Shown here piece by piece: positions 1 through 5,970 of a DNA stretch of 9,144 bases. The translations under genes were made by a program, and so were the position numbers. The stretch's first letter is position 1. Every line of letters begins with the position of its first letter. The stretch is from contig JAFABD010000059.1 of NCBI GenBank assembly GCA_023426225.1, positions 1 to 9,144 of the forward strand, given 5' to 3'. The notes under the pieces were generated by a model. It did not search any database and was not told where the DNA came from. It worked only from the letters and a program-made list of their open reading frames with translations. Source of the stretch: Pseudomonadota bacterium. GTDB taxonomy: Bacteria; Pseudomonadota; Alphaproteobacteria; Sphingomonadales; Sphingomonadaceae.

Positions 1-88
1 ACGCAGCGGGGCGTGCGGGCCGGGCGGGCGCGTGCTGCGCCGGGGCGACGGGTGCGGCGGCGTTGAGCAACAGGGCAAGGGCGATCAT
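1..88 (-). CDS. N-terminal fragment of a probable exported protein
   Basis: Only the first 29 codons are inside the window; the gene runs off the left edge. The ATG at 88 overlaps the TGA stop of the upstream alpha/beta hydrolase as ATGA, the usual arrangement of translationally coupled operon genes, and this is the main reason for calling it. The visible peptide begins MIALALLLNAAAPVAPAQ, a short hydrophobic core followed by Ala/Pro-rich sequence with possible signal-peptidase sites near A-P-A-Q, and then a Pro/Ala/Arg-rich stretch. There is no Arg/Lys n-region, which is atypical for a Sec signal peptide. A periplasmic or secreted product is inferred. The mature protein cannot be seen, so no function is offered. 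Confidence 0.5.
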   Translation of the reverse strand, partial: MIALALLLNAAAPVAPAQHAPARPARPAA

Positions 89-837
89 GGGTTCAGCACA
101 TCCTCGACGGCGCGGCACAGCAGCGCGATATCGGCATCGCGCGACAGCCGGTGGTCGCCATCCTTGACGAGCCAGGTCTGCACCGCGTCTGAACGGATCG
201 CCGCGGCCAGCCGGGGGGCGAGGCTCCACGGCACCTCGGCGTCGCGCTGGCCCTGCAACAGCCGCACCGGCCCGTCAAAGGCGATCGGCGCGTCGAGCAC
301 GCGGTTGGCCTCGCCCGATTCCCAGAAAGCGCGCGTCGTCACCATCGGTGCGTCCGAATAGGGGCTGGGCACTTCCAGCCGCCCGGCCTCGCGCAGCACC
401 GCCTTCTCGTCGGCGCTGAATCCCCAGTCGGTGAAATCGGGCGCGGCGGCGATGCCCACCATGCCCACGACGCGCTCGGGCCGCGCGCGCTGGACGAGCA
501 GCATCAGCCACCCGCCCATCGACGATCCGACGAGCACCACCGGCCCCTTTGCCACGCGGTCGATCATGCGCAGCGCGTCGTCGCGCCAGCTCGCCAGCGT
601 GCCGTCCTCGAAATCGCCGTCGCTCTGCCCGCATCCGGCATAGTCGAAGCGCAGAAAGGCCCGGCCGTGCGCGCGCGCCCATGCTTCCAGCGCCTGCGCC
701 TTGCTGCCGTCCATGTCCGAGGCATAGCCGCACAGGAACATCACCGTCGGCCCCGCGCCGGGGGTGTGGCGATAGGCGAGGCTCGGCTCGCCCGGGGTTT
801 CCAGGCGGCTGGGCGGCGGGGGAACGGTGTCGGTCAT
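85..837 (-). CDS. Alpha/beta hydrolase (ABHD10-like serine hydrolase)
   Basis: A 250-residue single-domain alpha/beta hydrolase of typical length. The nucleophile elbow is G-S-S-M-G-G (residues 104-109), with Ser106 the likely nucleophile. Asp199 in the G-Q-R-D segment and His229 in G-D-H-R complete a classic Ser-Asp-His triad in the expected order. FDYAGCGQSDG (64-74) is the conserved strand-loop that precedes the nucleophile in this fold. No signal peptide is seen, so it is probably cytoplasmic. The overall pattern resembles the ABHD10/palmitoyl-thioesterase-like group, but the substrate (ester or thioester) cannot be read from sequence. It lies 62 bases after the zinc peptidase on the same strand and overlaps the next gene by four bases. 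The ATG at 837 has no clear Shine-Dalgarno sequence (the upstream bases are C-rich), so translation may depend on coupling or a leader-independent start. Confidence 0.88.
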   Translation of the reverse strand: MTDTVPPPPSRLETPGEPSLAYRHTPGAGPTVMFLCGYASDMDGSKAQALEAWARAHGRAFLRFDYAGCGQSDGDFEDGTLASWRDDALRMIDRVAKGPVVLVGSSMGGWLMLLVQRARPERVVGMVGIAAAPDFTDWGFSADEKAVLREAGRLEVPSPYSDAPMVTTRAFWESGEANRVLDAPIAFDGPVRLLQGQRDAEVPWSLAPRLAAAIRSDAVQTWLVKDGDHRLSRDADIALLCRAVEDVLNP

Positions 838-899
838 GGCGGGGGGATTAGAGCATTTCGCCGCCCGACGGAATCACCCTGCCCGTCGCCGCGCCCGGT

Positions 900-1820
900 T
901 CAGCGCCGGCCGCCGGGGACGGCGGCGTCGGCAAAGGTGTCGCACTTGGCCGGATCGCCCGTCTCCAGCCCGCGGCGCAGCCACTGGACGCGCTGGGCCG
1001 AGGTGCCGTGGGTAAAGCTGTCGGGCACGACCGTCCCCTGCCCTTCGCGCTGGAGCGTGTCGTCGCCGATCGCGTTGGCGGCGCGCATCCCTTCCTCGAC
1101 GTCGCCGGGCTCCAGCCGGCCGCTGCGCTTGGCCCAGACGCCGGCATAGCAATCGGCCTGGAGTTCCAGCCGCACCGACAGCCGGTTGCCCTCGACCTCG
1201 CCCGCCGCCGCCTGCGCGCGCGACACGCGTTCGGAAATGCCCTCCAGCGCCTGGATATGGTGCCCCACCTCGTGTCCGACGACATAGGCGCGGGCAAAGT
1301 CGCCCGACGCGCCGAAACGCTTGTCGAGCTCCTCGAAAAAGCTGGTGTCGAGATAGACCGACTGGTCGCCGGGACAGTAGAACGGACCGACCGCCGACGA
1401 CGCGCCGCCGCACGCCGACTGGACCGAGTTGCGGAAGAAGCGGATCGTCGCGGGGCGGTAACGCTGGCCCTCGGCGGCAAAGATCTGGCCCCATACCTGT
1501 TCGGTGCTGCGCATCACGCGGCACGCGAACAGCTCGTCGGCGGTGTCGCACGCGCGGCCGGTCTCGCCCGCGGGGCGCTGCACCTGGCCGCCGCCGCCCG
1601 CCGATCCGGCGATGCCGCCGTCGCCGCTCCCGCCGACGCCGCTGAACGCGACATAGGCGAGCGCGACCAGCCCCAGCAGCACGATGCCGCCGCATCCCAT
1701 GCCGCGGCCGAGCAACAGCGGCAGCAGCCCCAGCAGCGGGAACCCGCCGCCGCCGCCAAAGCCGCCGCCCGATCCCATGTCGCGCGCATTCTCGGTGGGG
1801 TCGAGGTCGTCGAGCCGCAT
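900..1820 (-). CDS. ypfJ: Neutral zinc metallopeptidase, YpfJ/KPN_02809 family
   Basis: A 306-residue membrane-anchored putative zinc peptidase. It starts MRLDDLDPTENARDMG, matching the family's usual N-terminus, then has a Gly-rich linker (16-26) and a single hydrophobic segment (about 43-60) that should anchor it in the inner membrane. The peptidase domain carries HEVGH (183-187), the zinc-binding HEXXH. Conserved family blocks are SACGGASSAVGPFYCPGDQ (135-153), RLELQADCYAGVWA (217-230, with Glu219 a candidate third ligand) and VPDSFTHGTSAQRVQW (265-280). The ATG at 1820 was chosen because the family N-terminus starts there and GGGGA lies a few bases upstream, although the frame stays open to 2156. 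The first gene of a minus-strand run with the alpha/beta hydrolase. The physiological substrate of the family is not established. The symbol follows the E. coli homologue. Confidence 0.93.
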   Translation of the reverse strand: MRLDDLDPTENARDMGSGGGFGGGGGFPLLGLLPLLLGRGMGCGGIVLLGLVALAYVAFSGVGGSGDGGIAGSAGGGGQVQRPAGETGRACDTADELFACRVMRSTEQVWGQIFAAEGQRYRPATIRFFRNSVQSACGGASSAVGPFYCPGDQSVYLDTSFFEELDKRFGASGDFARAYVVGHEVGHHIQALEGISERVSRAQAAAGEVEGNRLSVRLELQADCYAGVWAKRSGRLEPGDVEEGMRAANAIGDDTLQREGQGTVVPDSFTHGTSAQRVQWLRRGLETGDPAKCDTFADAAVPGGRR

Positions 1821-2154
1821 CGTCACATCCCCGCTGGCGGCCGGGAACGGGAATCGTCCGGCCGGTTCGTTGGTCGTTCGTCGTGCGCAACAAATGCCCC
1901 AGATCGGGTTGCGTTGCACGCCATCTCGTCGTCCGGGACCGTTGCGGGGTCGGGAAAAGGTGCCGCGCCACCGCGTGCCGCCGAACGGCGTCGAATCGGC
2001 GCCGCATTGCCGCAAATGCGCACGCCGCGGCGCGCGAACGGCGGCTTTTGCACCCGAACGACAGGGTTTTGCCCGCCATTGGGGCGGCTCGCCTGCATGT
2101 GCGGATGCAAAATGGCCGATTGCCCTTCGCCGCCAGTTGCGCCACATCAGCGCC
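1821..2154. promoter_or_regulatory. Divergent intergenic region between ypfJ-like gene and patatin gene
   Basis: These 334 bases separate two divergently transcribed genes and must hold promoters for both. I could not pick out a convincing sigma70 pair on either strand. The frames stay open through it on both strands, but they lack family similarity and look like GC-driven read-through. Visible structure is weak: CGCAAC (near 1887) faces GTTGCG (near 1909) as 6-bp inverted arms with a 16-base spacer, next to a short GTTGC tandem. It is less extremely GC-rich than the flanking genes at places such as 2045-2075 and 2096-2116, where AT-rich patches could mark promoter elements. Confidence 0.5.
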
Positions 2155-3294
2155 ATGGCCGACGCCGATCACCGCCGTCTTCGCCGCCCGCAGGGCCTGC
2201 CGCTGCCCGACCGCGTGGCGCTCGTTCTCCAGGGTGGCGGCGCCCTTGGCAGCTATCAGGCCGGCGTGATCGAGGCGCTGGGCAATACCCAGATCGACAT
2301 CGACTGGGTCGCCGGCATCTCGATCGGCGCGATCAACGCGGCGATTTTTGCCGGAAATCCGCCGGAAAGGCGGCTCGAAAGGCTGCGGGCCTTCTGGGAT
2401 CAGGCCAGTTCCAGCCTGCCCGATTTCGCGGTTCCGCTCCACGATCCGATCCGCGAATTCGTCCATGAATGGTCGGCGGGCGCGGTGATGCTCACCGGCG
2501 TGCCGGGCTTTTTCCGGCCGCGGCTGGTGCCCCCCGCCTTCGCCGCGCCGGGGACGCCCGCGGCGCTCAGCTTCTACGACACCGCCCCGCTCGCCGAAAC
2601 GCTCGACCGGCTGGTCGACTGGGACCTGCTCAACCACGGCCCGGTGCGGCTTTCGGTCGGTGCGGTCGATATCGCCAGCGGCAATTTCCGCTATTTCGAC
2701 ACCGCCGACGAGCCGCTCGACGCGCGCCACATCATGGCCTCGGGCGCGCTGCCGCCGGGGCTGCCGCCGGTCGAAATTGACGGGCGATTCTATTGGGATG
2801 GCGGGCTTGTCTCGAACACGCCGCTCACGCACGTCCTCGATCGCCAGGACGCGCCGATGCTCGTTTTCCAGGTCGACCTGTTCCCCGCCGCGGCCGAAAT
2901 GCCGCGCAACCTCACCGACGTGATCGCCCGCGAAAAGGAGATCCGCTTCTCCAGCCGCACGCGCCAGATCTCGGACGAACGGCTGCGCCGTCGCCAGGAT
3001 CGGCTGGCGATCCGCCGCGTGCTTGCCAAGCTGCCGCCGGAACTTGCCGACGATGCCGACGTTGCGGCGCTGCGCGCGATCGCGGCGGACTATCCGGTCA
3101 GCCTCGTCCAGCTCATCTATCGCGCCAATGCGTGGGAGGGCGGCGCACGCGATTTCGAATTCTCGGCCCGTTCGATGCGCGAGCATTGGCACGCGGGCCG
3201 TCAGGCGGTGGCGGAAACCATGGCGGGGGCGCAGTTGCTGGCGCAGAGCATCCTCGACGGGCGCACCGCTGCCTTCGACCTGACCCAGAAATAG
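2155..3294 (+). CDS. Patatin-like phospholipase with DUF3734-type C-terminal region
   Basis: A 379-residue patatin-fold lipid acyl hydrolase. The oxyanion-hole loop GGGALG is at 27-32, the nucleophile elbow G-I-S-I-G at 54-58 (Ser56), and the catalytic Asp in D-G-G at 215-217 (Asp215), so the Ser-Asp dyad is intact. The region from about 245 to 360 (PRNLTDVIAREKEIRFSS onward) is charged and resembles the DUF3734 extension found on many proteobacterial patatins. No signal peptide is seen, so it is probably cytoplasmic or membrane-associated. The ATG at 2155 was chosen because the conserved core begins 20 residues later; the in-frame extension back to 1684 lies antisense to the zinc peptidase gene. 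No clear Shine-Dalgarno sequence precedes it. It sits 67 bases before bdhA on the same strand, suggesting a link to lipid or storage-polymer carbon use; that link is inference. Confidence 0.93.
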   Translation: MADADHRRLRRPQGLPLPDRVALVLQGGGALGSYQAGVIEALGNTQIDIDWVAGISIGAINAAIFAGNPPERRLERLRAFWDQASSSLPDFAVPLHDPIREFVHEWSAGAVMLTGVPGFFRPRLVPPAFAAPGTPAALSFYDTAPLAETLDRLVDWDLLNHGPVRLSVGAVDIASGNFRYFDTADEPLDARHIMASGALPPGLPPVEIDGRFYWDGGLVSNTPLTHVLDRQDAPMLVFQVDLFPAAAEMPRNLTDVIAREKEIRFSSRTRQISDERLRRRQDRLAIRRVLAKLPPELADDADVAALRAIAADYPVSLVQLIYRANAWEGGARDFEFSARSMREHWHAGRQAVAETMAGAQLLAQSILDGRTAAFDLTQK

Positions 3295-3309
3295 GCCACA
3301 ACCGCGTGG

Positions 3310-3325
3310 CGACGGCGCGCCGTCG
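3310..3325. repeat. 16-bp perfect palindrome in patatin-bdhA gap
   Basis: CGACGGCGCGCCGTCG reads identically on both strands. Flanking GTGG (3306-3309) and CCAC (3328-3331) can extend the pairing past a two-base bulge. It ends 23 bases before the bdhA Shine-Dalgarno. It could be an operator for a dimeric regulator, an RNA hairpin that separates expression of the two genes, or chance in GC-rich DNA. Confidence 0.5.
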
Positions 3326-3348
3326 GCCCACCCGGCACAACAGCATGG

Positions 3349-3354
3349 AAGGAG
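3349..3354 (+). promoter_or_regulatory. Ribosome binding site fixing the bdhA start
   Basis: AAGGAG is a near-perfect Shine-Dalgarno. It lies seven bases before the ATG at 3362 and only one base before the in-frame TTG at 3356. It therefore selects the ATG and argues against the TTG. Confidence 0.85.
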
Positions 3355-3361
3355 TTTGGCG

Positions 3362-4147
3362 ATGTTCCTCAAAGGCAAGTCGGCGGTAATCTCGGGTTCC
3401 ACCTCGGGCATCGGCCTCGCTTATGCCAAGGCGCTCGCCGCCGAGGGCGCGTCGGTGATGATCAACGGCTTCGGCGACGCCGACGCGATCGAAAAGGAAC
3501 GCGCCGCACTCGAAGCCGCCAGCGGCGCCCGCGCGCTCTACGACGCGGCGGACATGACCAAGCCCGATCAGATCGCGGCGATGGTCGCACGCGCCGAGGC
3601 CGAATTCGGCGCGGTCGACATCGTCATCGCCAATGCCGGCATCCAGCACGTCGCACCGATCGAGGAATTCCCGGTCGACAAGTGGGACGCGATCCTCGCG
3701 ATCAACCTGTCGTCGACCTTCCACCTGATGCGCGCGGCGATCCCGGGCATGAAGGCGCGCAAATGGGGCCGCATCATCAGCACCGCCTCGGCGCACAGCC
3801 TCGTCGCCAGCCCCAACAAGTCGGCCTATGTCGCCGCCAAGCACGGCATCGCGGGCCTCACCAAGACCGCAGCACTCGAAACCGCGACCTTCGGCATCAC
3901 CGTCAACTGCGTCTCGCCGGGCTATGTCTGGACGCCGCTCGTCGAAAACCAGATCCCCGACACGATGAAGGCGCGCGGCCTCACGCGCGAGCAGGTGATG
4001 AACGACGTTCTGCTCGCCGCCCAGCCGACCAAGCAGTTCGTCACGCAGGAACAGGTCGCGGCGCTCGTCCTCTTCCTGTGCCGTGACGAGGCGGCGTCGA
4101 TCACCGGCGCCAACTATTCGATGGACGGGGGCTGGACCGCCGCATGA
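3362..4147 (+). CDS. bdhA: (R)-3-hydroxybutyrate dehydrogenase
   Basis: A 261-residue classical short-chain dehydrogenase that oxidises (R)-3-hydroxybutyrate to acetoacetate with NAD+, in the cytoplasm. The Rossmann motif SGSTSGIG is at 11-18 and NAG at 91-93. The catalytic set is Asn115, Ser143, Tyr156 and Lys160. Residues that bind the substrate carboxylate in characterised 3-hydroxybutyrate dehydrogenases are all present: Gln95, His145 (in S-A-H), Lys153 and Gln197. This separates it from generic short-chain dehydrogenases. The C-terminus SMDGGWTAA is typical of the family. The length is standard. The gene follows the patatin by 67 bases and its stop overlaps the next start (ATGA), so the three genes are probably one transcription unit. 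The role is probably in polyhydroxybutyrate breakdown or growth on hydroxybutyrate; no PHB synthase or depolymerase gene is in this window. Confidence 0.96.
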   Translation: MFLKGKSAVISGSTSGIGLAYAKALAAEGASVMINGFGDADAIEKERAALEAASGARALYDAADMTKPDQIAAMVARAEAEFGAVDIVIANAGIQHVAPIEEFPVDKWDAILAINLSSTFHLMRAAIPGMKARKWGRIISTASAHSLVASPNKSAYVAAKHGIAGLTKTAALETATFGITVNCVSPGYVWTPLVENQIPDTMKARGLTREQVMNDVLLAAQPTKQFVTQEQVAALVLFLCRDEAASITGANYSMDGGWTAA

Positions 4148-4779
4148 CGACCAGGTTCGCCGGTGCCGCGCTCGCGGCGATGCTCGTCGCCGGACTCGGC
4201 GGCTGCGCGGCGGTGCGCGATGCCACCGCCACCCGGCTCGATCCGGCGCTGCCCTGGCGCACCGTCGCGACCGAGCCCGATCGCGAGCGGCTGCGCAACT
4301 GGCGCCGCGTGTGGGACGAGGCGCTGCCCGCCGCACGCCAGGCCGATGGCGGCGCGATCGCCGCCGACGCGGCGCTGTTCGATCCCGATCGCGCGCTCGC
4401 GACCGCGCTGCCCCCCGCCGGGCGCTATCGCTGCACGACCGCCAAGCTCGGCATCCACGGCACCGCGACGCGCGCTTTTCGCGTCGAGGCACCGTCGACC
4501 TGCACCGTCACCCCCGACGGTCCCGCGTTCCGGCTGGTACGGGACGATGGGGCGCAGCGTTTCGCCGGCTCGCTCTATGGCGACACCGACACGCGGGCGA
4601 TCTTCCTCGGCACGCTCGTGCTGGGCGACGAGACCAACGCGCTTCGCTATGGCACCGACGCGCATCGCGACATGATCGGCTATCTCGAACGCATCGGCGA
4701 GCATCGCTGGCGGCTCGTGCTGCCGCACCCCCAGTTCGAATCGATCCTCGACATCGTCGAACTGGTCCCCGCGGCCTGA
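4144..4779 (+). CDS. DUF4893-type lipoprotein
   Basis: A 211-residue protein with a lipoprotein signal peptide. MTTRFAGAALAAMLVAGLGG leads to Cys21 in an L-G-G-C lipobox, so it should be lipidated and face the periplasm. The rest matches my memory of DUF4893 proteins of sphingomonads: W-R-T-V-A-T-E-P-D-R near 39-48, an Arg-Leu-rich helix, G-R-Y-R-C-T-T-A-K-L-G near 92-102, G-S-L-Y-G-D and a terminal block with ERIGEHRWRLVLPHPQFES. Cys95 and Cys119 could form a disulfide. The start ATG overlaps the bdhA TGA by four bases, implying translational coupling. The function of the family is not known to me, and the operon position gives only a weak hint of a link to hydroxybutyrate metabolism. Confidence 0.85.
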   Translation: MTTRFAGAALAAMLVAGLGGCAAVRDATATRLDPALPWRTVATEPDRERLRNWRRVWDEALPAARQADGGAIAADAALFDPDRALATALPPAGRYRCTTAKLGIHGTATRAFRVEAPSTCTVTPDGPAFRLVRDDGAQRFAGSLYGDTDTRAIFLGTLVLGDETNALRYGTDAHRDMIGYLERIGEHRWRLVLPHPQFESILDIVELVPAA

Positions 4780-4788
4780 CCGGACGCA

Positions 4789-4810
4789 CCGGCCGGATCG
4801 CTCCGGCCGG
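4789..4810 (+). terminator. Hairpin 1 after the bdhA operon (9-bp stem)
   Basis: CCGGCCGGA (4789-4797) pairs perfectly with TCCGGCCGG (4802-4810) around a TCGC tetraloop. It starts nine bases after the lipoprotein stop. There is no T run after it, so if it terminates transcription it is not a canonical intrinsic terminator. It could instead protect the 3' end of the mRNA. The pairing itself is certain; the role is inferred. Confidence 0.55.
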
Positions 4811-4812
4811 CC

Positions 4813-4838
4813 CCTGCGCGACCACCGGTCGCCGCAGG
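4813..4838 (+). repeat. Hairpin 2, adjacent to hairpin 1 (11-bp stem, one bulge)
   Basis: CCTGCGCGACC (4813-4823) pairs with GGTCGC (4827-4832) and GCAGG (4834-4838), leaving C4833 bulged and a three-base ACC loop. Only two bases separate it from the preceding hairpin. No T run follows it on the plus strand, nor on the minus strand beyond hairpin 1. The pair could form a composite terminator or a structured RNA segment between the lipoprotein gene and the small gene at 4921. Confidence 0.5.
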
Positions 4839-4908
4839 AAACACTGCGTTTCGATGACATCGATGGCACCAACGCGCCCGATCCTCGTTTGAGCAATCTG
4901 GAACACGC

Positions 4909-4912
4909 GGAG
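4909..4912 (+). promoter_or_regulatory. Ribosome binding site supporting a TTG start
   Basis: GGAG in the context CGGAGAAG lies eight bases before the TTG at 4921. It is the main support for a TTG start of the small gene, because no in-frame ATG is available near its conserved-looking N-terminus. Confidence 0.65.
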
Positions 4913-4920
4913 AAGATTCG

Positions 4921-5178
4921 TTGGCGCAGGAGCCTATCGTCGCAGTCGGCTTGCTTACCCATCGCGATCTGGACCGGCTCGGCGACGGGTTCAGGCGCTG
5001 CTTTCCCGTGTCCGACGACGGCCAGTTCGAGGATTTGCTGCGCGCGATCGACGCGGCCGACGCCGCCGTGCGGCGCCGTGGCGGCCATGCGGTGCCGGCG
5101 GACGCGCGGGAAGACACCGCCGGCGCGCTTGCGGCTTCGCGCCACGCGACGACCGGCGATCAGGGCGCGATGAAATAG
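4921..5178 (+). CDS. Small hypothetical protein, TTG start
   Basis: An 85-residue soluble protein that I cannot assign to a named family. Residues 6-50 (IVAVGLLTHRDLDRLGDGF, then a segment with FPV, FEDLLRAIDAADAAVRRR) look like a compact mixed helix domain with protein-like amphipathic spacing. The remainder (51-85) is Arg/Ala/Gly-rich and probably disordered. I have an impression of similar short sphingomonad hypotheticals beginning G-L-L-T-x-R-D-L, but cannot verify it. Codons prefer G or C in the third position, as in the neighbouring genes. The start is TTG with GGAG eight bases upstream. The last 19 bases overlap the 3' end of the convergent methyltransferase gene. No function is proposed. 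Confidence 0.68.
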   Translation: MAQEPIVAVGLLTHRDLDRLGDGFRRCFPVSDDGQFEDLLRAIDAADAAVRRRGGHAVPADAREDTAGALAASRHATTGDQGAMK

Positions 5179-5828
5179 GCCGGGTTCATGTGGTGCGGCA
5201 GCTTGGTCATCCGCGTCCGCAGCCTGTCGCACGCTTCCTCGGCCGCCCGCGTCGCCCCTTCGACCAGACCATAATCGTCGAACACCACGACGCCGCCGCA
5301 CACCATGTGCGGCAGCAACTGGTCGAGCGCAAAGGCGGTGGGCTCATAGACGTCGAGATCGAGATGAAGGAGCGCGACGCGCAGTGCCGGATGCGCGGCG
5401 AGGAACGCCGGCAGCGTCTCGAACACATTGCCCTCGACCAGTTCGATATTCGTGAAGCCCTTGTCGGCGATCAGCGCCCCCAGGTCGGCGCGGGCGATCC
5501 CGGGACCGCCCGCCGCCTCGAACTCGGCAATGAAGCGCTGATCGGCCTCGCCGCTCACCGCCTCGCGCGGAAAGGCGCCGAACGCATCGAAACCGATGAT
5601 CGGCCGCGCATCGGCGTTCTCCAGAATGCCGCGATACGATGCGAACCGCATCAGCGAGGTGCCCTTATAGACCCCCAGCTCGACGATCGCGCCCGGAAGA
5701 TCGAGGATCTGCCGATATAGCTCGTAATGCGCCAGCAGCTTGGCGATGCGTGAACTGTGCCCGCGCAGGTAAAAGCTGTTCTCGACTTCGCACAGGTCGC
5801 CGGGCGGCGGCGGCACATAATGACGCAT
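5160..5828 (-). CDS. TylF/MycF-type SAM-dependent methyltransferase
   Basis: A 222-residue class I methyltransferase of the TylF (macrocin O-methyltransferase) type. VELGVYKGTS (49-58) is the glycine-rich SAM-binding loop. G-F-D-A-F-G-A-F-P (79-87) supplies the acidic residue of strand 2. HLDLDVYEPT (155-164) and VVFDDYG (181-187) contain the Asp residues that bind a divalent metal in TylF/MycF enzymes (Asp157, Asp184, Asp185 are the candidates). This points to metal-dependent O-methylation of a vicinal-diol sugar or a similar hydroxyl acceptor. The acceptor is not knowable here, because no glycosyltransferase or polyketide gene is nearby. The gene is the last in a minus-strand series. GGGGGAG lies about 11 bases before the ATG at 5828. 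It overlaps the small convergent gene by 19 bases. Confidence 0.88.
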   Translation of the reverse strand: MRHYVPPPPGDLCEVENSFYLRGHSSRIAKLLAHYELYRQILDLPGAIVELGVYKGTSLMRFASYRGILENADARPIIGFDAFGAFPREAVSGEADQRFIAEFEAAGGPGIARADLGALIADKGFTNIELVEGNVFETLPAFLAAHPALRVALLHLDLDVYEPTAFALDQLLPHMVCGGVVVFDDYGLVEGATRAAEEACDRLRTRMTKLPHHMNPAYFIAP

Positions 5829-5897
5829 CGGTTACGGTACTCCCCCACAAGACCGGGCGGCGACGATCCCATCGCCCCCGACCCTCTCCATAGCAGG

Positions 5898-5926
5898 ATT
5901 TTCCCGCGCGCCCCTACGTCCGGCAA
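5898..5926 (-). promoter_or_regulatory. Possible sigma70-type promoter for the methyltransferase gene
   Basis: On the minus strand TTGCCG (complement of 5921-5926) and GAAAAT (complement of 5898-5903) are separated by exactly 17 bases. Each matches four of six consensus bases. It lies 70 bases before the methyltransferase ATG in a 142-base gap after the CDF gene. The match is modest and the gap could also be read through. Confidence 0.3.
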
Positions 5927-5970
5927 AAGATTGCTACGGCCGCGTATACAGAAGCCGCCGCCGCCTTGCC

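Noticed and set aside
866..888. CGACGG/CCGTCG inverted repeat after the zinc peptidase gene
   Set aside because: The 6-bp arms have an 11-base loop and no T run; this is expected by chance at such GC content, so I do not call a terminator.
1845..1874. GGAAC ... CGTT in the divergent region as an EcfG-type promoter
   Set aside because: The 19-base spacing is outside the accepted range.
1008..2468. 486-codon open frame on the plus strand
   Set aside because: It covers the zinc peptidase gene antisense and part of the patatin in the wrong frame. The product is His/Arg/Ala-rich with no recognisable fold.
3356..3361. TTG at 3356 as an alternative bdhA start
   Set aside because: The Shine-Dalgarno would be only one base away, and the family N-terminus begins at the ATG at 3362.
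874..3411. Very long open frame on the minus strand (845 codons)
   Set aside because: It lies antisense to the patatin gene and out of frame with the zinc peptidase. The product is Arg-rich, without domains, and is explained by GC-rich codon bias.
3113..4492. 459-codon open frame on the minus strand
   Set aside because: It is antisense to bdhA, which has all catalytic residues; the minus product is low-complexity Arg-rich sequence.
4851..4863. TCGATGACATCGA palindrome as an operator
   Set aside because: It has only 6-bp arms and no promoter elements nearby; noted but too weak to call.
4900..4922. GGAAC ... CGTT as an EcfG-type stress promoter before the small gene
   Set aside because: The spacing is 14 bases instead of the usual 16-17, and it would place the transcript start inside the coding region.
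4114..5301. 395-codon open frame on the minus strand
   Set aside because: It is antisense to the lipoprotein and small genes and overlaps the methyltransferase in another frame. No motif or ribosome site supports it.
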